The translations under genes were made by a program, and so were the position numbers. Below are positions 1 to 10,771 of a stretch of 60,397 nt of DNA, one piece after another. Positions within the stretch are counted from its first letter, which is position 1. Each line of letters opens with the position of its first letter. This DNA is from Paucimonas sp. (GTDB lineage Bacteria > Pseudomonadota > Gammaproteobacteria > Burkholderiales > Burkholderiaceae_D): contig JAQGMC010000024.1 of NCBI GenBank assembly GCA_028292545.1, forward strand, positions 1 through 60,397. The letters run 5' to 3'. The notes under the pieces are model-generated. The model saw nothing but the letters and a program-made list of their open reading frames with translations. It did no database searches and was not told the DNA's origin.

Positions 1-439
1 ACAGGCCCCGTCCCTTCAGGTAGTCGATCGCTTGCGGCGCGGCGCGCAGTTGGTGCCGGTAGAAATCGCAAGCCCGGCTGAGCGCTTCGGACAGGGCCAT
101 GCTCTTGGCTTGCGCCTGGGCCCGGGCCGCTGGCGGAATGCGGTCGTCCTGCTCGGGCACCACCATGCCGCTGCCTTCGGCCAACTGCTTGACGGCATCG
201 ACAAAACCCAGGCCTGAGTATTCGATCAGGAAACCGATCGCCGTGCCATGCGCGCCACAACCGAAGCAATGGTAAAACTGCTTGGTGGGGCTGACGGTAA
301 AACTGGGCGACTTTTCATTATGGAAAGGACAAAGGCCCATGAAATTGGCGCCACCCTTCTTCAACTGGACATAACGACCGACCACGTCGACGATATCGAC
401 CCGGTTCAGCAAGTCCTGGATGAATGAGGGTGGGATCAC
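1..439 (-). CDS. dnaG: DNA primase, N-terminal part (cut by window edge)
   Basis: Primase makes the RNA primers for chromosome replication. Only the first 146 codons are in the window. The CHC2 zinc-binding domain is intact: CPFH (Cys37, His40) and CFGC (Cys58, Cys61), with the usual EKSPSF between them. The start is GTG at 437-439, giving VIPPSFIQDLL, which matches the family start; no better upstream codon exists before the yqeY stop 16 bp away. It is the last visible gene of rpsU-yqeY-dnaG, the betaproteobacterial form of the macromolecular synthesis operon, in which rpoD usually follows. The catalytic TOPRIM domain lies outside the window. Confidence 0.95.
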   Translation of the reverse strand, partial: MIPPSFIQDLLNRVDIVDVVGRYVQLKKGGANFMGLCPFHNEKSPSFTVSPTKQFYHCFGCGAHGTAIGFLIEYSGLGFVDAVKQLAEGSGMVVPEQDDRIPPAARAQAQAKSMALSEALSRACDFYRHQLRAAPQAIDYLKGRGL

Positions 440-455
440 GCGCGCAAACCCCGGT

Positions 456-905
456 TTAAGGCTTGGCCAGCGCTGCCTTTACCAGGCCGGATACGGCAGT
501 CATGTCGGCGCGCCCTGCAAGTTGCTGCTTCAACAAGGCCATGACTTTGCCCATGTCTTGCGGGCCGGCAGCACCCACGGAAGCCACGGCTGCATCGATG
601 GCGGCCTGCACTTCGGCGTCCGACAGCGCGGCCGGCATGTAAGCCGACAGCACGGTCACTTCTGCGCGTTCCTTGTCGGCCAGGTCCTGGCGTGCGCCAG
701 CTTCGAACTGGGTGATGGAATCCTTGCGCTGCTTGATCATTTTTTCGATCAGGGCCAGCACCTGGGCATCGTTGACTTCGATCCGCTCGTCGACTTCCTT
801 CTGCTTGATGGCAGCGGTCAGCAGGCGAATCGTACCGAGCCGCTCGCTATCCTTGGCGCGCATCGCGGCCTTCATGTCTTCGGTGATCTTTTCTTTGAGG
901 CTCAT
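456..905 (-). CDS. yqeY: YqeY/GatB-like domain protein
   Basis: A 149-residue protein of the YqeY family, resembling the C-terminal tRNA-binding domain of GatB and often suggested to act in tRNA amidation or quality control; its true role is not established. The sequence is mostly helical, begins MSLKEKITEDMK and has the conserved LLTAAIKQKEVDER stretch. ATG at 903-905 is chosen over upstream codons because GGAG sits about 10 bp before it. It lies between rpsU and dnaG on the same strand, the standard place for this gene in betaproteobacteria. Confidence 0.9.
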   Translation of the reverse strand: MSLKEKITEDMKAAMRAKDSERLGTIRLLTAAIKQKEVDERIEVNDAQVLALIEKMIKQRKDSITQFEAGARQDLADKERAEVTVLSAYMPAALSDAEVQAAIDAAVASVGAAGPQDMGKVMALLKQQLAGRADMTAVSGLVKAALAKP

Positions 906-965
906 CAGTGGTTCTCCGGCATGCCGGCTTTGCACCGGCTGTTCAAACAAACCCCATAAACGCCA

Positions 966-998
966 AAACCCGCTTCGGACCGTTGCCGGAGCGGGTTT
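966..998 (-). terminator. Hairpin after rpsU
   Basis: An inverted repeat with arms AAACCCGCT and AGCGGGTTT lies between the rpsU stop and the yqeY start. Read on the minus strand it ends in a short T-rich run, so it resembles an intrinsic terminator. Its place inside the operon suggests partial termination, which would let rpsU be made in excess over yqeY and dnaG. Confidence 0.7.
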
Positions 999-1036
999 GC
1001 GTTGTGAACTTTACCGCAACGTGTGCGGCAAATCGT

Positions 1037-1249
1037 TCAGTACAGCTTTTTCGGCAACTGCTGGCTGCGGATGCGCTTGTAGTGGCGCTTCACGGCAGCG
1101 GCGAGCTTGCGCTTGCGTTCTGCGGTCGGCTTCTCGTAAAACTCACGCGCACGCAACTCGGTCAGCAGACCGGTTTTTTCAATCGTGCGCTTGAAGCGAC
1201 GCATCGCAACTTCAAACGGCTCGTTTTCTTTCAGACGGATGGTGGTCAT
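1037..1249 (-). CDS. rpsU: 30S ribosomal protein S21
   Basis: A 70-residue basic protein, the normal length for S21, which helps the small subunit pair with the mRNA Shine-Dalgarno sequence. [21 protein letters not shown] and the basic C-terminal half are typical. It starts with ATG at 1247-1249. It is the first gene of rpsU-yqeY-dnaG, followed by a hairpin at 966-998 and preceded by an extended -10 promoter at 1281-1289. The 172-bp gap upstream separates it from waaA, so it is probably its own transcription unit. Confidence 0.97.
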   Translation of the reverse strand: MTTIRLKENEPFEVAMRRFKRTIEKTGLLTELRAREFYEKPTAERKRKLAAAVKRHYKRIRSQQLPKKLY

Positions 1250-1280
1250 GTACAAACCGGAAATTGGGGGAAAGACCGCG

Positions 1281-1289
1281 AGTATAGCA
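1281..1289 (-). promoter_or_regulatory. Extended -10 promoter of rpsU
   Basis: On the minus strand TGCTATACT forms an extended -10 element (TG, one base, TATACT) about 32 bp before the rpsU ATG. No good -35 lies at the usual distance, which fits extended -10 promoters. Inferred from sequence only. Confidence 0.5.
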
Positions 1290-1421
1290 GCGATGTCGGG
1301 CAAAGAAAAGCGTCGGAAGTGAGCAACAGACTTTTCCGAACTCGGGCAGTCGGCCGCGGGCCGCCGGGCCGCAAAAAGCTGGGGTAGCCATGGGCCACGC
1401 CGGTAGCGGCCGCTTGCCGGG

Positions 1422-2720
1422 TTACGGCGCAGGCAACAGCGGCTGCAACAGTTCGACCGTGCGCGCGGTTGCACCCTTGTGCTGGTTGGCGAAGGCCAGC
1501 GCCTGCTCGCCCATTTGCGCCCGCCGCGGCGAATCGGCACAGAGGTGGAGCGCAGCCTGCACCAGGCTTCCCGCATCGCTACAGCGCAAGGCAGCGCCGG
1601 CGGCCAGCGCATCTTCGGTGATGGCAGCGAAATTGAAGGTATGCGGCCCGACCAGCACCGGCTTGCCCACCGCAAAGGCTTCGATCAGGTTCTGGCCGCC
1701 CAGCGGCATCAGGCTGCCGCCGACAAAAGCCAGGTCGCAGGCGGCATACCAGGCAAACATTTCACCCATCGAGTCGCCCAGGAATACAGTGTTGCCGACC
1801 GCGCCGGGCGCCACTTCGTCATTTTCGACCGAGCGCCGCGCCAAGGCAAAGCCGCGCTGGGTGACCAGGCGCGCCACCTGGTCGAAACGTTGCGGATGGC
1901 GCGGCACGATCACAAGCAGCATGTCCGGGACGGCGGCGGCGCGCCAGGCGTCAAGTATCTGTTCTTCCTCGCCTTCGCGGGTGCTGGCGCACAGCCACAC
2001 CCGCGGCGCATGCATGCGTGCACGCAAGTGCGTAGCGCGCACCAGCATTTCCGGCGGCACCGAAACGTCGAACTTTACGCTGCCGACCGCGCTGACCCGC
2101 GTAACACCCAGCGAAGCGATGCGGGTCGCATCCTCGGGCGTCTGGGCGGCAACCAGCGTGATAGCGGCGGCTGCAGGCAGCATCAAGGGCGCCAGCCGCC
2201 GCGCTTTTTCCAGCGACCGAACCGAAAGCCGGGCGTTGACCAGGGCGACCGGTACGCCGTGGCGCCTGCACTGGTGCAGCAAGTTGGGCCAGACCTCGGT
2301 TTCCATCAGCACGCACAGCGCCGGACGGAAATTGCGCAGGAAGCGCGCCACCATCCAGCCGGTGTCATAGGGCAGGTAGCTTTGCAGCACGCGCGGCGCA
2401 TGGCGGGAAAACAGGGCCGCGCCAGTGGCGCGTCCGGTCGGCGTCATATGGGTCAGCAGGATGCGGCAACCGGGCCAGGCCTGGAGCAGGGATTCGATCA
2501 AGGGCTCGGCAGCCCGGGTTTCCCCGACCGATACGGCATGCACCCAGATCAGCGGCTGCCCGGCGCCAGGGTTGGCGCCAAGACGGGCGCCATACCAGCC
2601 CAGGCGCTCGGCCAGGTGCTGGCGGTAACCGGGCTCGCGCCGTCCGCGCCACCACAGGCGCAGCAACACCAGCGGCAGCGCCAGGTGCCAGGCCAGCGAG
2701 TACAGCAGCCTTGCGATCAT
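1422..2720 (-). CDS. waaA: 3-deoxy-D-manno-octulosonic acid (Kdo) transferase
   Basis: Adds Kdo from CMP-Kdo to lipid IVA, the first inner-core step of LPS synthesis, on the cytoplasmic face of the inner membrane. The 432 residues match the family length. An N-terminal hydrophobic anchor (about 5-23) precedes the transferase domain, where HAVSVGE carries the conserved catalytic Glu67. A GT-B C-terminal half contains the [15 protein letters not shown] nucleotide-sugar site. Its ATG overlaps the waaC stop as ATGA, so the two are translationally coupled. Gene order phosphomannomutase-waaC-waaA supports a core-LPS operon. Confidence 0.95.
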   Translation of the reverse strand: MIARLLYSLAWHLALPLVLLRLWWRGRREPGYRQHLAERLGWYGARLGANPGAGQPLIWVHAVSVGETRAAEPLIESLLQAWPGCRILLTHMTPTGRATGAALFSRHAPRVLQSYLPYDTGWMVARFLRNFRPALCVLMETEVWPNLLHQCRRHGVPVALVNARLSVRSLEKARRLAPLMLPAAAAITLVAAQTPEDATRIASLGVTRVSAVGSVKFDVSVPPEMLVRATHLRARMHAPRVWLCASTREGEEEQILDAWRAAAVPDMLLVIVPRHPQRFDQVARLVTQRGFALARRSVENDEVAPGAVGNTVFLGDSMGEMFAWYAACDLAFVGGSLMPLGGQNLIEAFAVGKPVLVGPHTFNFAAITEDALAAGAALRCSDAGSLVQAALHLCADSPRRAQMGEQALAFANQHKGATARTVELLQPLLPAP

Positions 2721-3700
2721 GCCGCGCGACCCTGCTGCAGCAAGCCGCCGACGGCGCGGATCACTTCATCCGCGCCGGGTGGCTGGCCCTGGTCGCCCAG
2801 GTTCACGATGCAGGGCGACCAATTGCCTTCGGTTTTCCAGCGCGGCGAATCGCAATAGATTTCAACCGTCGGGCGCTCGAAAGCCGCCGCCACATGCACC
2901 AGGCCGGTGTCCACGCCCACCGCCAGCGCGGCGTGGCGTGCCAGCGCCACCGCCTCCATCATGGACAGTCGCTCCAGCACGCGGCAATTGGCGCTGCCCT
3001 CAGCAATCGCCTGGGCGGCCTGGCGCTCGGATTCGCTACCCCAGGGCAGCAGCACCGGCATTGGCAAGGACTTGGCCAGCGCGATCCAGGAGGCAAGCGG
3101 CCATTTCTTGGTTTCGCCTGCGGTACCGTGGAAGAACACGGCATAGCCTTCCGGCGGCATCCACGGCAGCCGTGCAGATGCTGCGGCGGGACCGCGTTTG
3201 AGCCCGAAATCGGGTGCGCTGTCGATTGGATAATCCAGTGCCTGCGCCGCCACCAGGCGCCCGCGTTGCACCGCATGGCAGCGCGGCGGAACCGCAATGC
3301 TGCGGCTATGGAACAGGCGCGACGCGCTTTCATAACCCGAACCCTCGGTGGCATTGGCCAGGCCGATGCGCTGGCGGGCGCGCGCCATGCCCAGCACGAT
3401 GCCGGTTTTCAACAGACCCTGGGTGTCGAAAGCAAAGTCGTAGCTTTCAGTGCGGAGGGCTTGCCAGAAGGCGCGCATTTCGGCCCGGGTGGCAGCCGCC
3501 AGCAGGTTGCGCCGCCAGCGCCGCAGCGCAAAGGGAATGATGCGGCCCACGCCGGGGCACAGGCGGACCAGGTCGACATAGGCTTCTTCGACGACCCAGT
3601 CGACCTGCGCGCCGGGATACTGACGCTGCAGGTCGGCCACCATCGGCATGTTGTGTACGACGTCGCCAAGCGAGGAAACGCGTACCAGGAGGATTTTCAC
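2717..3700 (-). CDS. waaC: Lipopolysaccharide heptosyltransferase I
   Basis: Transfers the first L-glycero-D-manno-heptose from the ADP-sugar onto Kdo of the LPS inner core. A GT-9 family protein of 327 residues: it starts KILLVRVSSLGDVVHNMP, has the acceptor-side DWVVEE, and the C-terminal donor site includes FHGTAGETKKWP and VGVDTGLVHVAAA. The start is GTG at 3698-3700, preceded by AGGAGG, a strong ribosome site that decides it. It overlaps waaA by 4 bp and lies 20 bp after the phosphomannomutase stop. Confidence 0.95.
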   Translation of the reverse strand: MKILLVRVSSLGDVVHNMPMVADLQRQYPGAQVDWVVEEAYVDLVRLCPGVGRIIPFALRRWRRNLLAAATRAEMRAFWQALRTESYDFAFDTQGLLKTGIVLGMARARQRIGLANATEGSGYESASRLFHSRSIAVPPRCHAVQRGRLVAAQALDYPIDSAPDFGLKRGPAAASARLPWMPPEGYAVFFHGTAGETKKWPLASWIALAKSLPMPVLLPWGSESERQAAQAIAEGSANCRVLERLSMMEAVALARHAALAVGVDTGLVHVAAAFERPTVEIYCDSPRWKTEGNWSPCIVNLGDQGQPPGADEVIRAVGGLLQQGRAA

Positions 3701-3720
3701 GAAACGCGGTGCGGCTGCAC

Positions 3721-5097
<1,377 letters not shown>

Positions 5098-5270
5098 GTG
5101 GGTCCCGGGTATTGCGCCAAGCTGGGCGCGGGTATCATCGCAAGCTGCCTGTCTGGGACGGGCAACTATCCGTAGCCGCCATTTTAGAGCAAACACTGCC
5201 CTGTCCCTTGCGCCGTCCGGCTTTTGTGCCGCCACCAGCTTGACCCTGACCAGAAGGATTGCTTCACGAC

Positions 5271-6095
5271 ATGAGTGCCACCTATGCCATCGGCGATGTA
5301 CAAGGCTGCGACTGCGCGCTGGCGCAACTGCTGGACCGGCTGCGGCAAGCCGGGGACCCCGATCCCTACCTGCTGTTCGTAGGTGACCTGGTCAACCGCG
5401 GGCCCGAATCGCTGGCCAGCCTGCGGCGCATGAAAGCACTGGGCGATACCGGCGCGGTCGTGCTGGGCAATCATGACTTGCACCTGCTGGCCGCTGCCCA
5501 CGGCATTCGCAAGCCGCACGGCCAGGACACGCTGCACGACATACTCGAGGCCCCGGACTGCGGCGAATTGCTGGACTGGCTGCGCCAGCAACCGCTGGCA
5601 CGCATGCATGAAGGCCACCTGGTCGTGCATGCCGGCGTGCTGCCGCAATGGACGGTGCCGCAGGTGCTGGCCCTGTCGCGCGAAGTGGAGGACGTGCTGC
5701 AGGGACCGCACTGGCTCGATTTCCTGGCGCACATGTATGGCAACACGCCGGAGCAGTGGGACGACAGCTTGCGCGGCCACGAACGCCTGCGCTGCATTGT
5801 CAATGCGCTGACCCGGCTGCGGTTTTGCGATGCCGGCGGGCGCATGGAATTCCAGACCAAGGAAGGCGCGGGCGCTGCGCCACCCGGCTATATGCCCTGG
5901 TTTGAGGTGCCGGGCCGCAAGACGGCGGGCACGCCGATTGTCTGCGGCCACTGGTCGACGTTGGGACTGGTGATGCGGCCGGATTTGCTGGCGTTGGATA
6001 CCGGCTGCGTCTGGGGCGGCAAGCTGAGCGCCGTGCGGCTGCATGACCGCGCGCTGTTCCAGGTGGATTGCGAACGCTATCGCGAACCAGGTTGA
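5271..6095 (+). CDS. apaH: Symmetrical bis(5'-nucleosyl)-tetraphosphatase
   Basis: Hydrolyses Ap4A to two ADP and can remove Np4 caps from RNA, affecting stress responses and transcript stability. The 274-residue protein shows calcineurin-type phosphoesterase motifs: GDVQG near the N-terminus, GDLVNRGP and [11 protein letters not shown] at 5271 gives [17 protein letters not shown] about 12 bp upstream supports it better than the TTG at 5259. It faces the divergent phosphomannomutase with a 173-bp shared upstream region. Confidence 0.95.
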   Translation: MSATYAIGDVQGCDCALAQLLDRLRQAGDPDPYLLFVGDLVNRGPESLASLRRMKALGDTGAVVLGNHDLHLLAAAHGIRKPHGQDTLHDILEAPDCGELLDWLRQQPLARMHEGHLVVHAGVLPQWTVPQVLALSREVEDVLQGPHWLDFLAHMYGNTPEQWDDSLRGHERLRCIVNALTRLRFCDAGGRMEFQTKEGAGAAPPGYMPWFEVPGRKTAGTPIVCGHWSTLGLVMRPDLLALDTGCVWGGKLSAVRLHDRALFQVDCERYREPG

Positions 6096-6141
6096 AGTAG
6101 CCGCGGCAGACTAGAGCGCGCGCTTCGCCGTGGTTTGATCG

Positions 6142-6879
6142 TCAGGCCAGTCTGGCGCCGATCGCTTCGGCAATCGCCAGCCGCGTTGCGCTGGCCAGTT
6201 CGCGCCGGTGTGCCCCGCTGCTGCTTATCGGCGGCAGCAAACTCACTTCCGCCACCAGGTCGCGCCGGCGCAGGATCGCCATCACGCTTTGCGCAAAGCT
6301 CATGTCGCCGATAAATTCAGCGGCTGGATGCAGGCGGCCTTCGCCATCGACATAGCGCAAGGCATACGGATGGACCGGCACGCCGGCATCGATGGCGGCT
6401 TCGAAAAGATTGGCATGGAAGGGCAGGACCGTGCCGCAGGCGGCAGTCGTGCCTTCGGGGAAGAAGGCGACCCGCTCGCCAACGCGAACGCTGTTGACTA
6501 GGCCCTGGAAAATGCGGCGCACGTCGCGCTGGCGGCCGCGGGCAATGAATACCGTGCCCGCCTTTTCACACAGCCAGCCGACCAGGGGCCAATCGCGGAT
6601 ATCGGACTTGGCGACGAAACGGCAAGGCTGGTGTGCATTGATGACGAAGATGTCCAGCCACGACACATGGTTGGCGACGATCAGCGCCGGCGCCTGGTCT
6701 TGCGCGCCAGCCAGCACGCGCATGCGCACCTGGACGCCGCAAATGCGCAGCAGGCGCGCCGACCAGCGTTGCACCAGCGTTTCGCGCCGCAGCGGCCCCG
6801 CCAGCGGGAATACCAGCGCGCAAGTCAAGAGCCCGGCAACAAGATGCAGCAGCAGGCGCAACAAGTGCCAGGCTGGCAT
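6142..6879 (-). CDS. plsC: 1-acyl-sn-glycerol-3-phosphate acyltransferase
   Basis: Acylates lysophosphatidic acid to phosphatidic acid at the inner membrane. The 245-residue protein has an N-terminal membrane segment (about 7-30), the catalytic NHVSWLD motif (HX4D, His71 and Asp76) and FPEGTT for substrate binding. ATG at 6877-6879 overlaps the pyrC' stop as TGATG, indicating coupled translation; a TTG one codon earlier is less likely. It is the last gene of the algH-ruvX-pyrR-pyrB-pyrC' run. A lyso-ornithine lipid or other lysolipid substrate cannot be excluded. Confidence 0.88.
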   Translation of the reverse strand: MPAWHLLRLLLHLVAGLLTCALVFPLAGPLRRETLVQRWSARLLRICGVQVRMRVLAGAQDQAPALIVANHVSWLDIFVINAHQPCRFVAKSDIRDWPLVGWLCEKAGTVFIARGRQRDVRRIFQGLVNSVRVGERVAFFPEGTTAACGTVLPFHANLFEAAIDAGVPVHPYALRYVDGEGRLHPAAEFIGDMSFAQSVMAILRRRDLVAEVSLLPPISSSGAHRRELASATRLAIAEAIGARLA

Positions 6880-8168
6880 CAAGCTGGCCGCTTGCGGGCG
6901 TAGACCACCTGGCCGCCGAGCAGGGTTTGCTGCACCTGGCCCGTCAATTCATAACCGAGGAAGGGTGTGTGCTTGCCCTGGCTGGCCAGCGCCGCGGGCG
7001 CCACCGTCCAGCGGGCCGCGGGATCGAAGATGCAGATGTCGGCATCGCTGCCCGGCGCGAGCTGGCCGGCGTGGGAAGCGATCAGGCGCGCCGGCTCGGA
7101 AGTGATCTTGGCCAACGCCTGCGACAAACCGATGCCGGAACCTTCGCCAGCCCAGCGCAGCGCCAGCGACAACAACAGTTCCAGGCCAGTCGCGCCCGGT
7201 GACGCCTCGCCGAAGGGCATCAGCTTTTCATCATCGTCGACCGGCGTGTGGTCGGAGCAGATTGCATCCACCGTGCCATCGGCAAGGCCGGCGCGGATCG
7301 CATCCCGGTCGCGCTGCGAGCGCAGCGGCGGCACCAGGCGCGCATTGGCGTCAAAGAAGCCAATGTCCATGTCGGTCAGGTGCACATGATGGGCGCCGAC
7401 GTCGCAAGTGACGGGCAAGCCTTCTTTCTTCGCCGCGCGCACCAGCTCGATGCCGGCGCCCGAGGAAATCCGGCACAGGTGCACCCGCGCATGCGTCACA
7501 CGTACCAGCTCGAAAATGGTGTGCAGCGCAATCGTTTCTGCAATTACTGGCACGCTGGGCAAACCCAGGCGCGACGCGATCGCGCCACTATGCGCAACCC
7601 CGCCGCTGCCGATGTGCGCGTCCTGCGGACGCAGCCAGGTCGTATAGCCAAAGGTATGCGCATACTGAAGCGCGCGCAGAAGCACCGTGGTGTTCGTTAT
7701 CACTTGGTCGGCTTGCGAAAAGCCGATGCAGCCCGCCTCGGTCAGTTCTGCCATCTCGGTCAGCGCCTCGCCCTTGAGGCCGACGGTCAGCGCACCCAGC
7801 GGATGAACATGGGCCCGGTTCAGCAAACGGGCGCGGTGGGTCAGCATTTCGACCAGCCCGGGTTCATCCAGCACCGGATCGGTATCGGGCGGGCAAACCA
7901 GGGTGGTCACGCCGCCGTGTGCAGCGGCCTGCAATTCGGACTCCAGCGTCGCCTTGTATTCATAGCCCGGTTCGCGCAAGCGTACCGACAGGTCGACCAG
8001 GCCTGGCGCCACCACCATGCCGGCGGCGTCAATGCTGGCATCGGCGCGAAAACCGTCCGGCGCGCGCCCGATGGCAGCCACCTTGCCATCGGCGATATAG
8101 AGCGCAGCCGGTGCATCGACCTTGTTCGCCGGGTCGACCAGGTGGCCATTGATGATTTCAAGCTTCAT
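6879..8168 (-). CDS. pyrC': Dihydroorotase-like protein, probably inactive (PyrC')
   Basis: A 429-residue amidohydrolase of the dihydroorotase family, but the metal-binding residues are replaced. The DxHxHLREPG motif reads DLSVRLREPG (59-68), so both histidines are missing. The usual FSDDG reads FSQAD, CHIS reads CRIS, and TDHAPH reads SDHTPV. In pseudomonads a like gene after pyrB (pyrC' or pyrX) encodes a non-catalytic partner needed to assemble aspartate transcarbamoylase. The same role is inferred here from the lost ligands and from the position 3 bp after pyrB. A separate active pyrC must exist elsewhere. Confidence 0.88.
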   Translation of the reverse strand: MKLEIINGHLVDPANKVDAPAALYIADGKVAAIGRAPDGFRADASIDAAGMVVAPGLVDLSVRLREPGYEYKATLESELQAAAHGGVTTLVCPPDTDPVLDEPGLVEMLTHRARLLNRAHVHPLGALTVGLKGEALTEMAELTEAGCIGFSQADQVITNTTVLLRALQYAHTFGYTTWLRPQDAHIGSGGVAHSGAIASRLGLPSVPVIAETIALHTIFELVRVTHARVHLCRISSGAGIELVRAAKKEGLPVTCDVGAHHVHLTDMDIGFFDANARLVPPLRSQRDRDAIRAGLADGTVDAICSDHTPVDDDEKLMPFGEASPGATGLELLLSLALRWAGEGSGIGLSQALAKITSEPARLIASHAGQLAPGSDADICIFDPAARWTVAPAALASQGKHTPFLGYELTGQVQQTLLGGQVVYARKRPA

Positions 8169-8171
8169 TGC

Positions 8172-9131
8172 TCAATTCCCTGCCAGTATGCTCATCACCG
8201 CCATGCGCACCGCGATGCCGAAAGTCACTTGCGGCAGGATCACTGCCTGGGCGCCATCGGCGACGGCGGAATCGATCTCGACGCCGCGGTTCATCGGCCC
8301 CGGATGCATGACGATGGCGTCCGGCCGGGCTCGCGCCAGCCGTTCCGGCGTCAAGCCGTAGCTCTTGAAGAATTCCTGCGCCGAGGGCAGCAGCGCGCCG
8401 CTCATGCGCTCATTCTGCAGGCGCAGCATGATGACGACGTCGACGTCTTTCAAACCCTCGTTCATGTCGGTGAAAACGCGCACGCCCATCTGCTCCAGGC
8501 CGCCTGGCAGCAAAGTGCGCGGGGCGATGGCGCGCACTTCCGGCACGCCCAGCGTAGTCAATGCATGAATGTCGGAACGGGCCACCCGGCTGTGGAGGAT
8601 GTCGCCCACGATCGCCACCCGCAGCTGGGTGAAGTCTTTCTTGTAATGCCGGATCGTGTACATGTCGAGCAAGCCCTGGGTCGGATGCGCGTGGCGGCCG
8701 TCGCCGGCATTGACCACGTGCACATGCGACTGGCCGGTTTCGGACAAGTGGCGTGCGATCAGGTAGGGCGCGCCCGACTGCGCATGGCGCACGACGAACA
8801 TGTCGGCATGCATGGCCGACAGGTTGTCGATCGTATCGAGCAGCGACTCGCCCTTGGACGCGCTGGAAGCCGAGATATTGAGGTTGATGACGTCGGCCGA
8901 CAGGCGCTTGGAAGCGATTTCAAACGTGGTGCGGGTGCGGGTCGAGTTTTCAAAGAACAGGTTGAACACGCTCTTGCCACGCAAGAGCGGCACCTTCTTC
9001 ACTTCCCGGTCGCCAATGCTGACGAAAGAGGAAGCCGTGTCGAGAATGCGCGTGATGACAGCCTTGGGCAGGCCCTCGATGGTGAGCAAGTGCTGCAGCT
9101 CGCCTTCCTTGTTGAGTTGCGGATTATGCAT
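8172..9131 (-). CDS. pyrB: Aspartate carbamoyltransferase catalytic chain
   Basis: Condenses carbamoyl phosphate and aspartate, the committed step of pyrimidine synthesis. The 319-residue chain carries the carbamoyl-phosphate motif [12 protein letters not shown] (60-71), the loop [12 protein letters not shown] and [11 protein letters not shown] near the C-terminus. The N-terminal extension of about 12 residues before the core is typical of the pseudomonad-type enzyme that forms a dodecamer with PyrC'. It overlaps pyrR by 8 bp and is followed 3 bp later by pyrC', so the chains should be made together. Confidence 0.96.
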   Translation of the reverse strand: MHNPQLNKEGELQHLLTIEGLPKAVITRILDTASSFVSIGDREVKKVPLLRGKSVFNLFFENSTRTRTTFEIASKRLSADVINLNISASSASKGESLLDTIDNLSAMHADMFVVRHAQSGAPYLIARHLSETGQSHVHVVNAGDGRHAHPTQGLLDMYTIRHYKKDFTQLRVAIVGDILHSRVARSDIHALTTLGVPEVRAIAPRTLLPGGLEQMGVRVFTDMNEGLKDVDVVIMLRLQNERMSGALLPSAQEFFKSYGLTPERLARARPDAIVMHPGPMNRGVEIDSAVADGAQAVILPQVTFGIAVRMAVMSILAGN

Positions 9132-9639
9132 GGTCTACGGTGAATGAGAGGCTGCCATCGTCGGCGCGCTGCAGGACCAGCGACTGGCCCGGCGGCAGCT
9201 GCACCGAGGCGGCGACAAAATCGGCAGCGATCGGCAACTCGCGCCCGCCGCGGTCGACCAGGGCCGCCAGCATGATGCGGCCGGGCCGGCCATAGTCGAA
9301 TAATTCATTGATGGCGGCACGCGTGGTGCGCCCGGTGTACAGCACGTCATCCACCAGCAGGATGCTGGCGCCGTCCACGCTGAAGCCGACCTGGCTTGGC
9401 TTGACCTGGGCATGCAAGCCCTTCTCGGCAAAGTCGTCACGGTAGAACGAGACATCGATGAAGCCCAGGCGTTCCCCGAGGCCGAGTTCGGCCGCCAGCC
9501 GCTCGGCCAGCCAGGCGCCGCCGGAATAAATGCCGACGATGGCAGGATCGGGCAGCCCGGCCAGCGCCTGCCTGGCTTGCGAAGCCAGTTGCCGGTACAG
9601 CGATTCGGCGTCGAGTTCAGGATGGGGCATAGTCGTCAA
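9124..9639 (-). CDS. pyrR: PyrR family uracil phosphoribosyltransferase/regulator
   Basis: A type I phosphoribosyltransferase of 171 residues with the PRPP loop [13 protein letters not shown] (about 93-105). In Bacillus PyrR binds pyr mRNA and attenuates transcription; in Gram-negative relatives the role is less clear and it may mainly convert uracil to UMP. I see no obvious attenuator hairpins before pyrB, and pyrR overlaps pyrB directly. It also overlaps ruvX by 23 bp if ATG at 9637-9639 is used; the in-frame ATG three codons later is an alternative. Confidence 0.9.
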   Translation of the reverse strand: MTTMPHPELDAESLYRQLASQARQALAGLPDPAIVGIYSGGAWLAERLAAELGLGERLGFIDVSFYRDDFAEKGLHAQVKPSQVGFSVDGASILLVDDVLYTGRTTRAAINELFDYGRPGRIMLAALVDRGGRELPIAADFVAASVQLPPGQSLVLQRADDGSLSFTVDHA

Positions 9640-10006
9640 AGTATTGTTGCAGGATCACGGCAGCCGCCTGGTCGTCGATGCGCTCGCCGCGCCGCTGCGA
9701 CAGGATCGCGGAGGAATAGCGCTCGTCAACCAGCACGGTTTCGACGCCGAAGCGCCCATGCAACTGATTGGCGAAGCGACGGCATCTTATCGTCATCTCG
9801 TGTTCCGCGCCATCGGGATGGCGCGGCAAGCCCACTATGCACAGCGCCGGCTGCCATTGCGCGAGCAGCTGCGCCAATACTTTGAAGCGGCCTTCATTGG
9901 TGGCTTCCTCGATGATGGTCAGCGGTTGCGCCTGGCGTATCCCGGTATTGCCGACCGCAACGCCAATGCGCTTGAGGCCGAAGTCGAAGGCAAGGCAGGT
10001 TTTCAA
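9617..10006 (-). CDS. ruvX: YqgF/RuvX RNase H-fold nuclease
   Basis: A 129-residue RNase H-like protein (putative pre-16S rRNA nuclease or Holliday junction resolvase). Motifs: FDFGLKRIGVA with catalytic Asp8, the DERYSS strand and [13 protein letters not shown] at the C-terminus. The start must be TTG at 10004-10006: the only in-frame codons between it and the algH stop (TAG, 21 bp upstream) are non-initiators, and the next GTG falls inside the first motif. The algH-ruvX pair is conserved across proteobacteria. Confidence 0.9.
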   Translation of the reverse strand: MKTCLAFDFGLKRIGVAVGNTGIRQAQPLTIIEEATNEGRFKVLAQLLAQWQPALCIVGLPRHPDGAEHEMTIRCRRFANQLHGRFGVETVLVDERYSSAILSQRRGERIDDQAAAVILQQYFDDYAPS

Positions 10007-10027
10007 GTACGCAGCGCCGCCGGCGCG

Positions 10028-10669
10028 CTAGGCGTGGCCAGCCTGGCCGCTGAGCATCGACGGGTCGATCCCGAGCAGGCGCATGGCGGCGACGAAACGG
10101 TCTTGCACCGGCACGTCGAAAATGATGGCGGGATCGGCACGCACCGTCAGCCAGCCATTGCGGCTGATTTCTTCTTCCAGCTGGCCGGCGCTCCAGCCGG
10201 CACAACCCAGGGTGACGGCCAGGCGCGAGGGTCCGGCGCCCGCTGCCACCGCTTCGAGCACATCCTTGGATGTGGTCAGAACGACCCGGTCGGTGACGGG
10301 CATGGTGGAAGACCAGTTGCCGCCCGGCGCATGCAACACGAAGCCGCGCTCGACCTGCACCGGGCCGCCGAACAGGACCGGTTGCTGCGTCGGGTCGCCA
10401 GACGGGTGGGCTTGGATTTCCAGCGACAATTCAAGCCGCTCGAACAAGACATTCATTGTCATGTCGGTCGGCTTGTTGATGATGACGCCGAGCGCGCCAT
10501 TTTCATTGTGCTCACACATGTAGACCACGGCGCCGCCGAAGACGGGATCGAGCATGGAAGGCATCGCGATCAGGAAATGGTCGGTGAGCTGCAGGTCCGG
10601 ACCGGCCTGGCCCTGGTCGGCGCCGCTGCCGGCCTGAGGTCTGTGACTGCTGGTTTTGGTCGATGCCAT
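10028..10669 (-). CDS. algH: YqgE/AlgH family protein (UPF0301)
   Basis: A 213-residue protein of the UPF0301 family. The conserved core begins LTDHFLIAMPSMLDPVFGGAVVYMCEHNENGALGVIINKP, followed by FGGPV and a C-terminal CAGWSAGQLEEEI. The biochemical role is unknown; Pseudomonas AlgH was linked to alginate regulation. The first 30 residues are polar and variable, so a later start is possible. It heads the algH-ruvX-pyrRBC'-plsC operon and is divergent from the photolyase gene, with 102 bp between them for both promoters. Confidence 0.9.
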   Translation of the reverse strand: MASTKTSSHRPQAGSGADQGQAGPDLQLTDHFLIAMPSMLDPVFGGAVVYMCEHNENGALGVIINKPTDMTMNVLFERLELSLEIQAHPSGDPTQQPVLFGGPVQVERGFVLHAPGGNWSSTMPVTDRVVLTTSKDVLEAVAAGAGPSRLAVTLGCAGWSAGQLEEEISRNGWLTVRADPAIIFDVPVQDRFVAAMRLLGIDPSMLSGQAGHA

Positions 10670-10771
10670 CGTCAGATTTTATCAGCTTTGCCCGCAGCCT
10701 CCCCGGCCGTCGCCAGCGGTATGATGCGCAGGCTTGCCGCGCTCTTACCCATCTTCCATTGCCGGATTCCA

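Noticed and set aside
5098..5235. N-terminal extension of the phosphomannomutase to 504 residues
   Set aside because: The added 46 residues have no similarity to the family and would use most of the shared promoter region with apaH.
7248..9143. Plus-strand open frame of 631 codons opposite pyrC' and pyrB
   Set aside because: Shadow of well-conserved genes on the minus strand; His/Arg/Gln-rich with no family motif.
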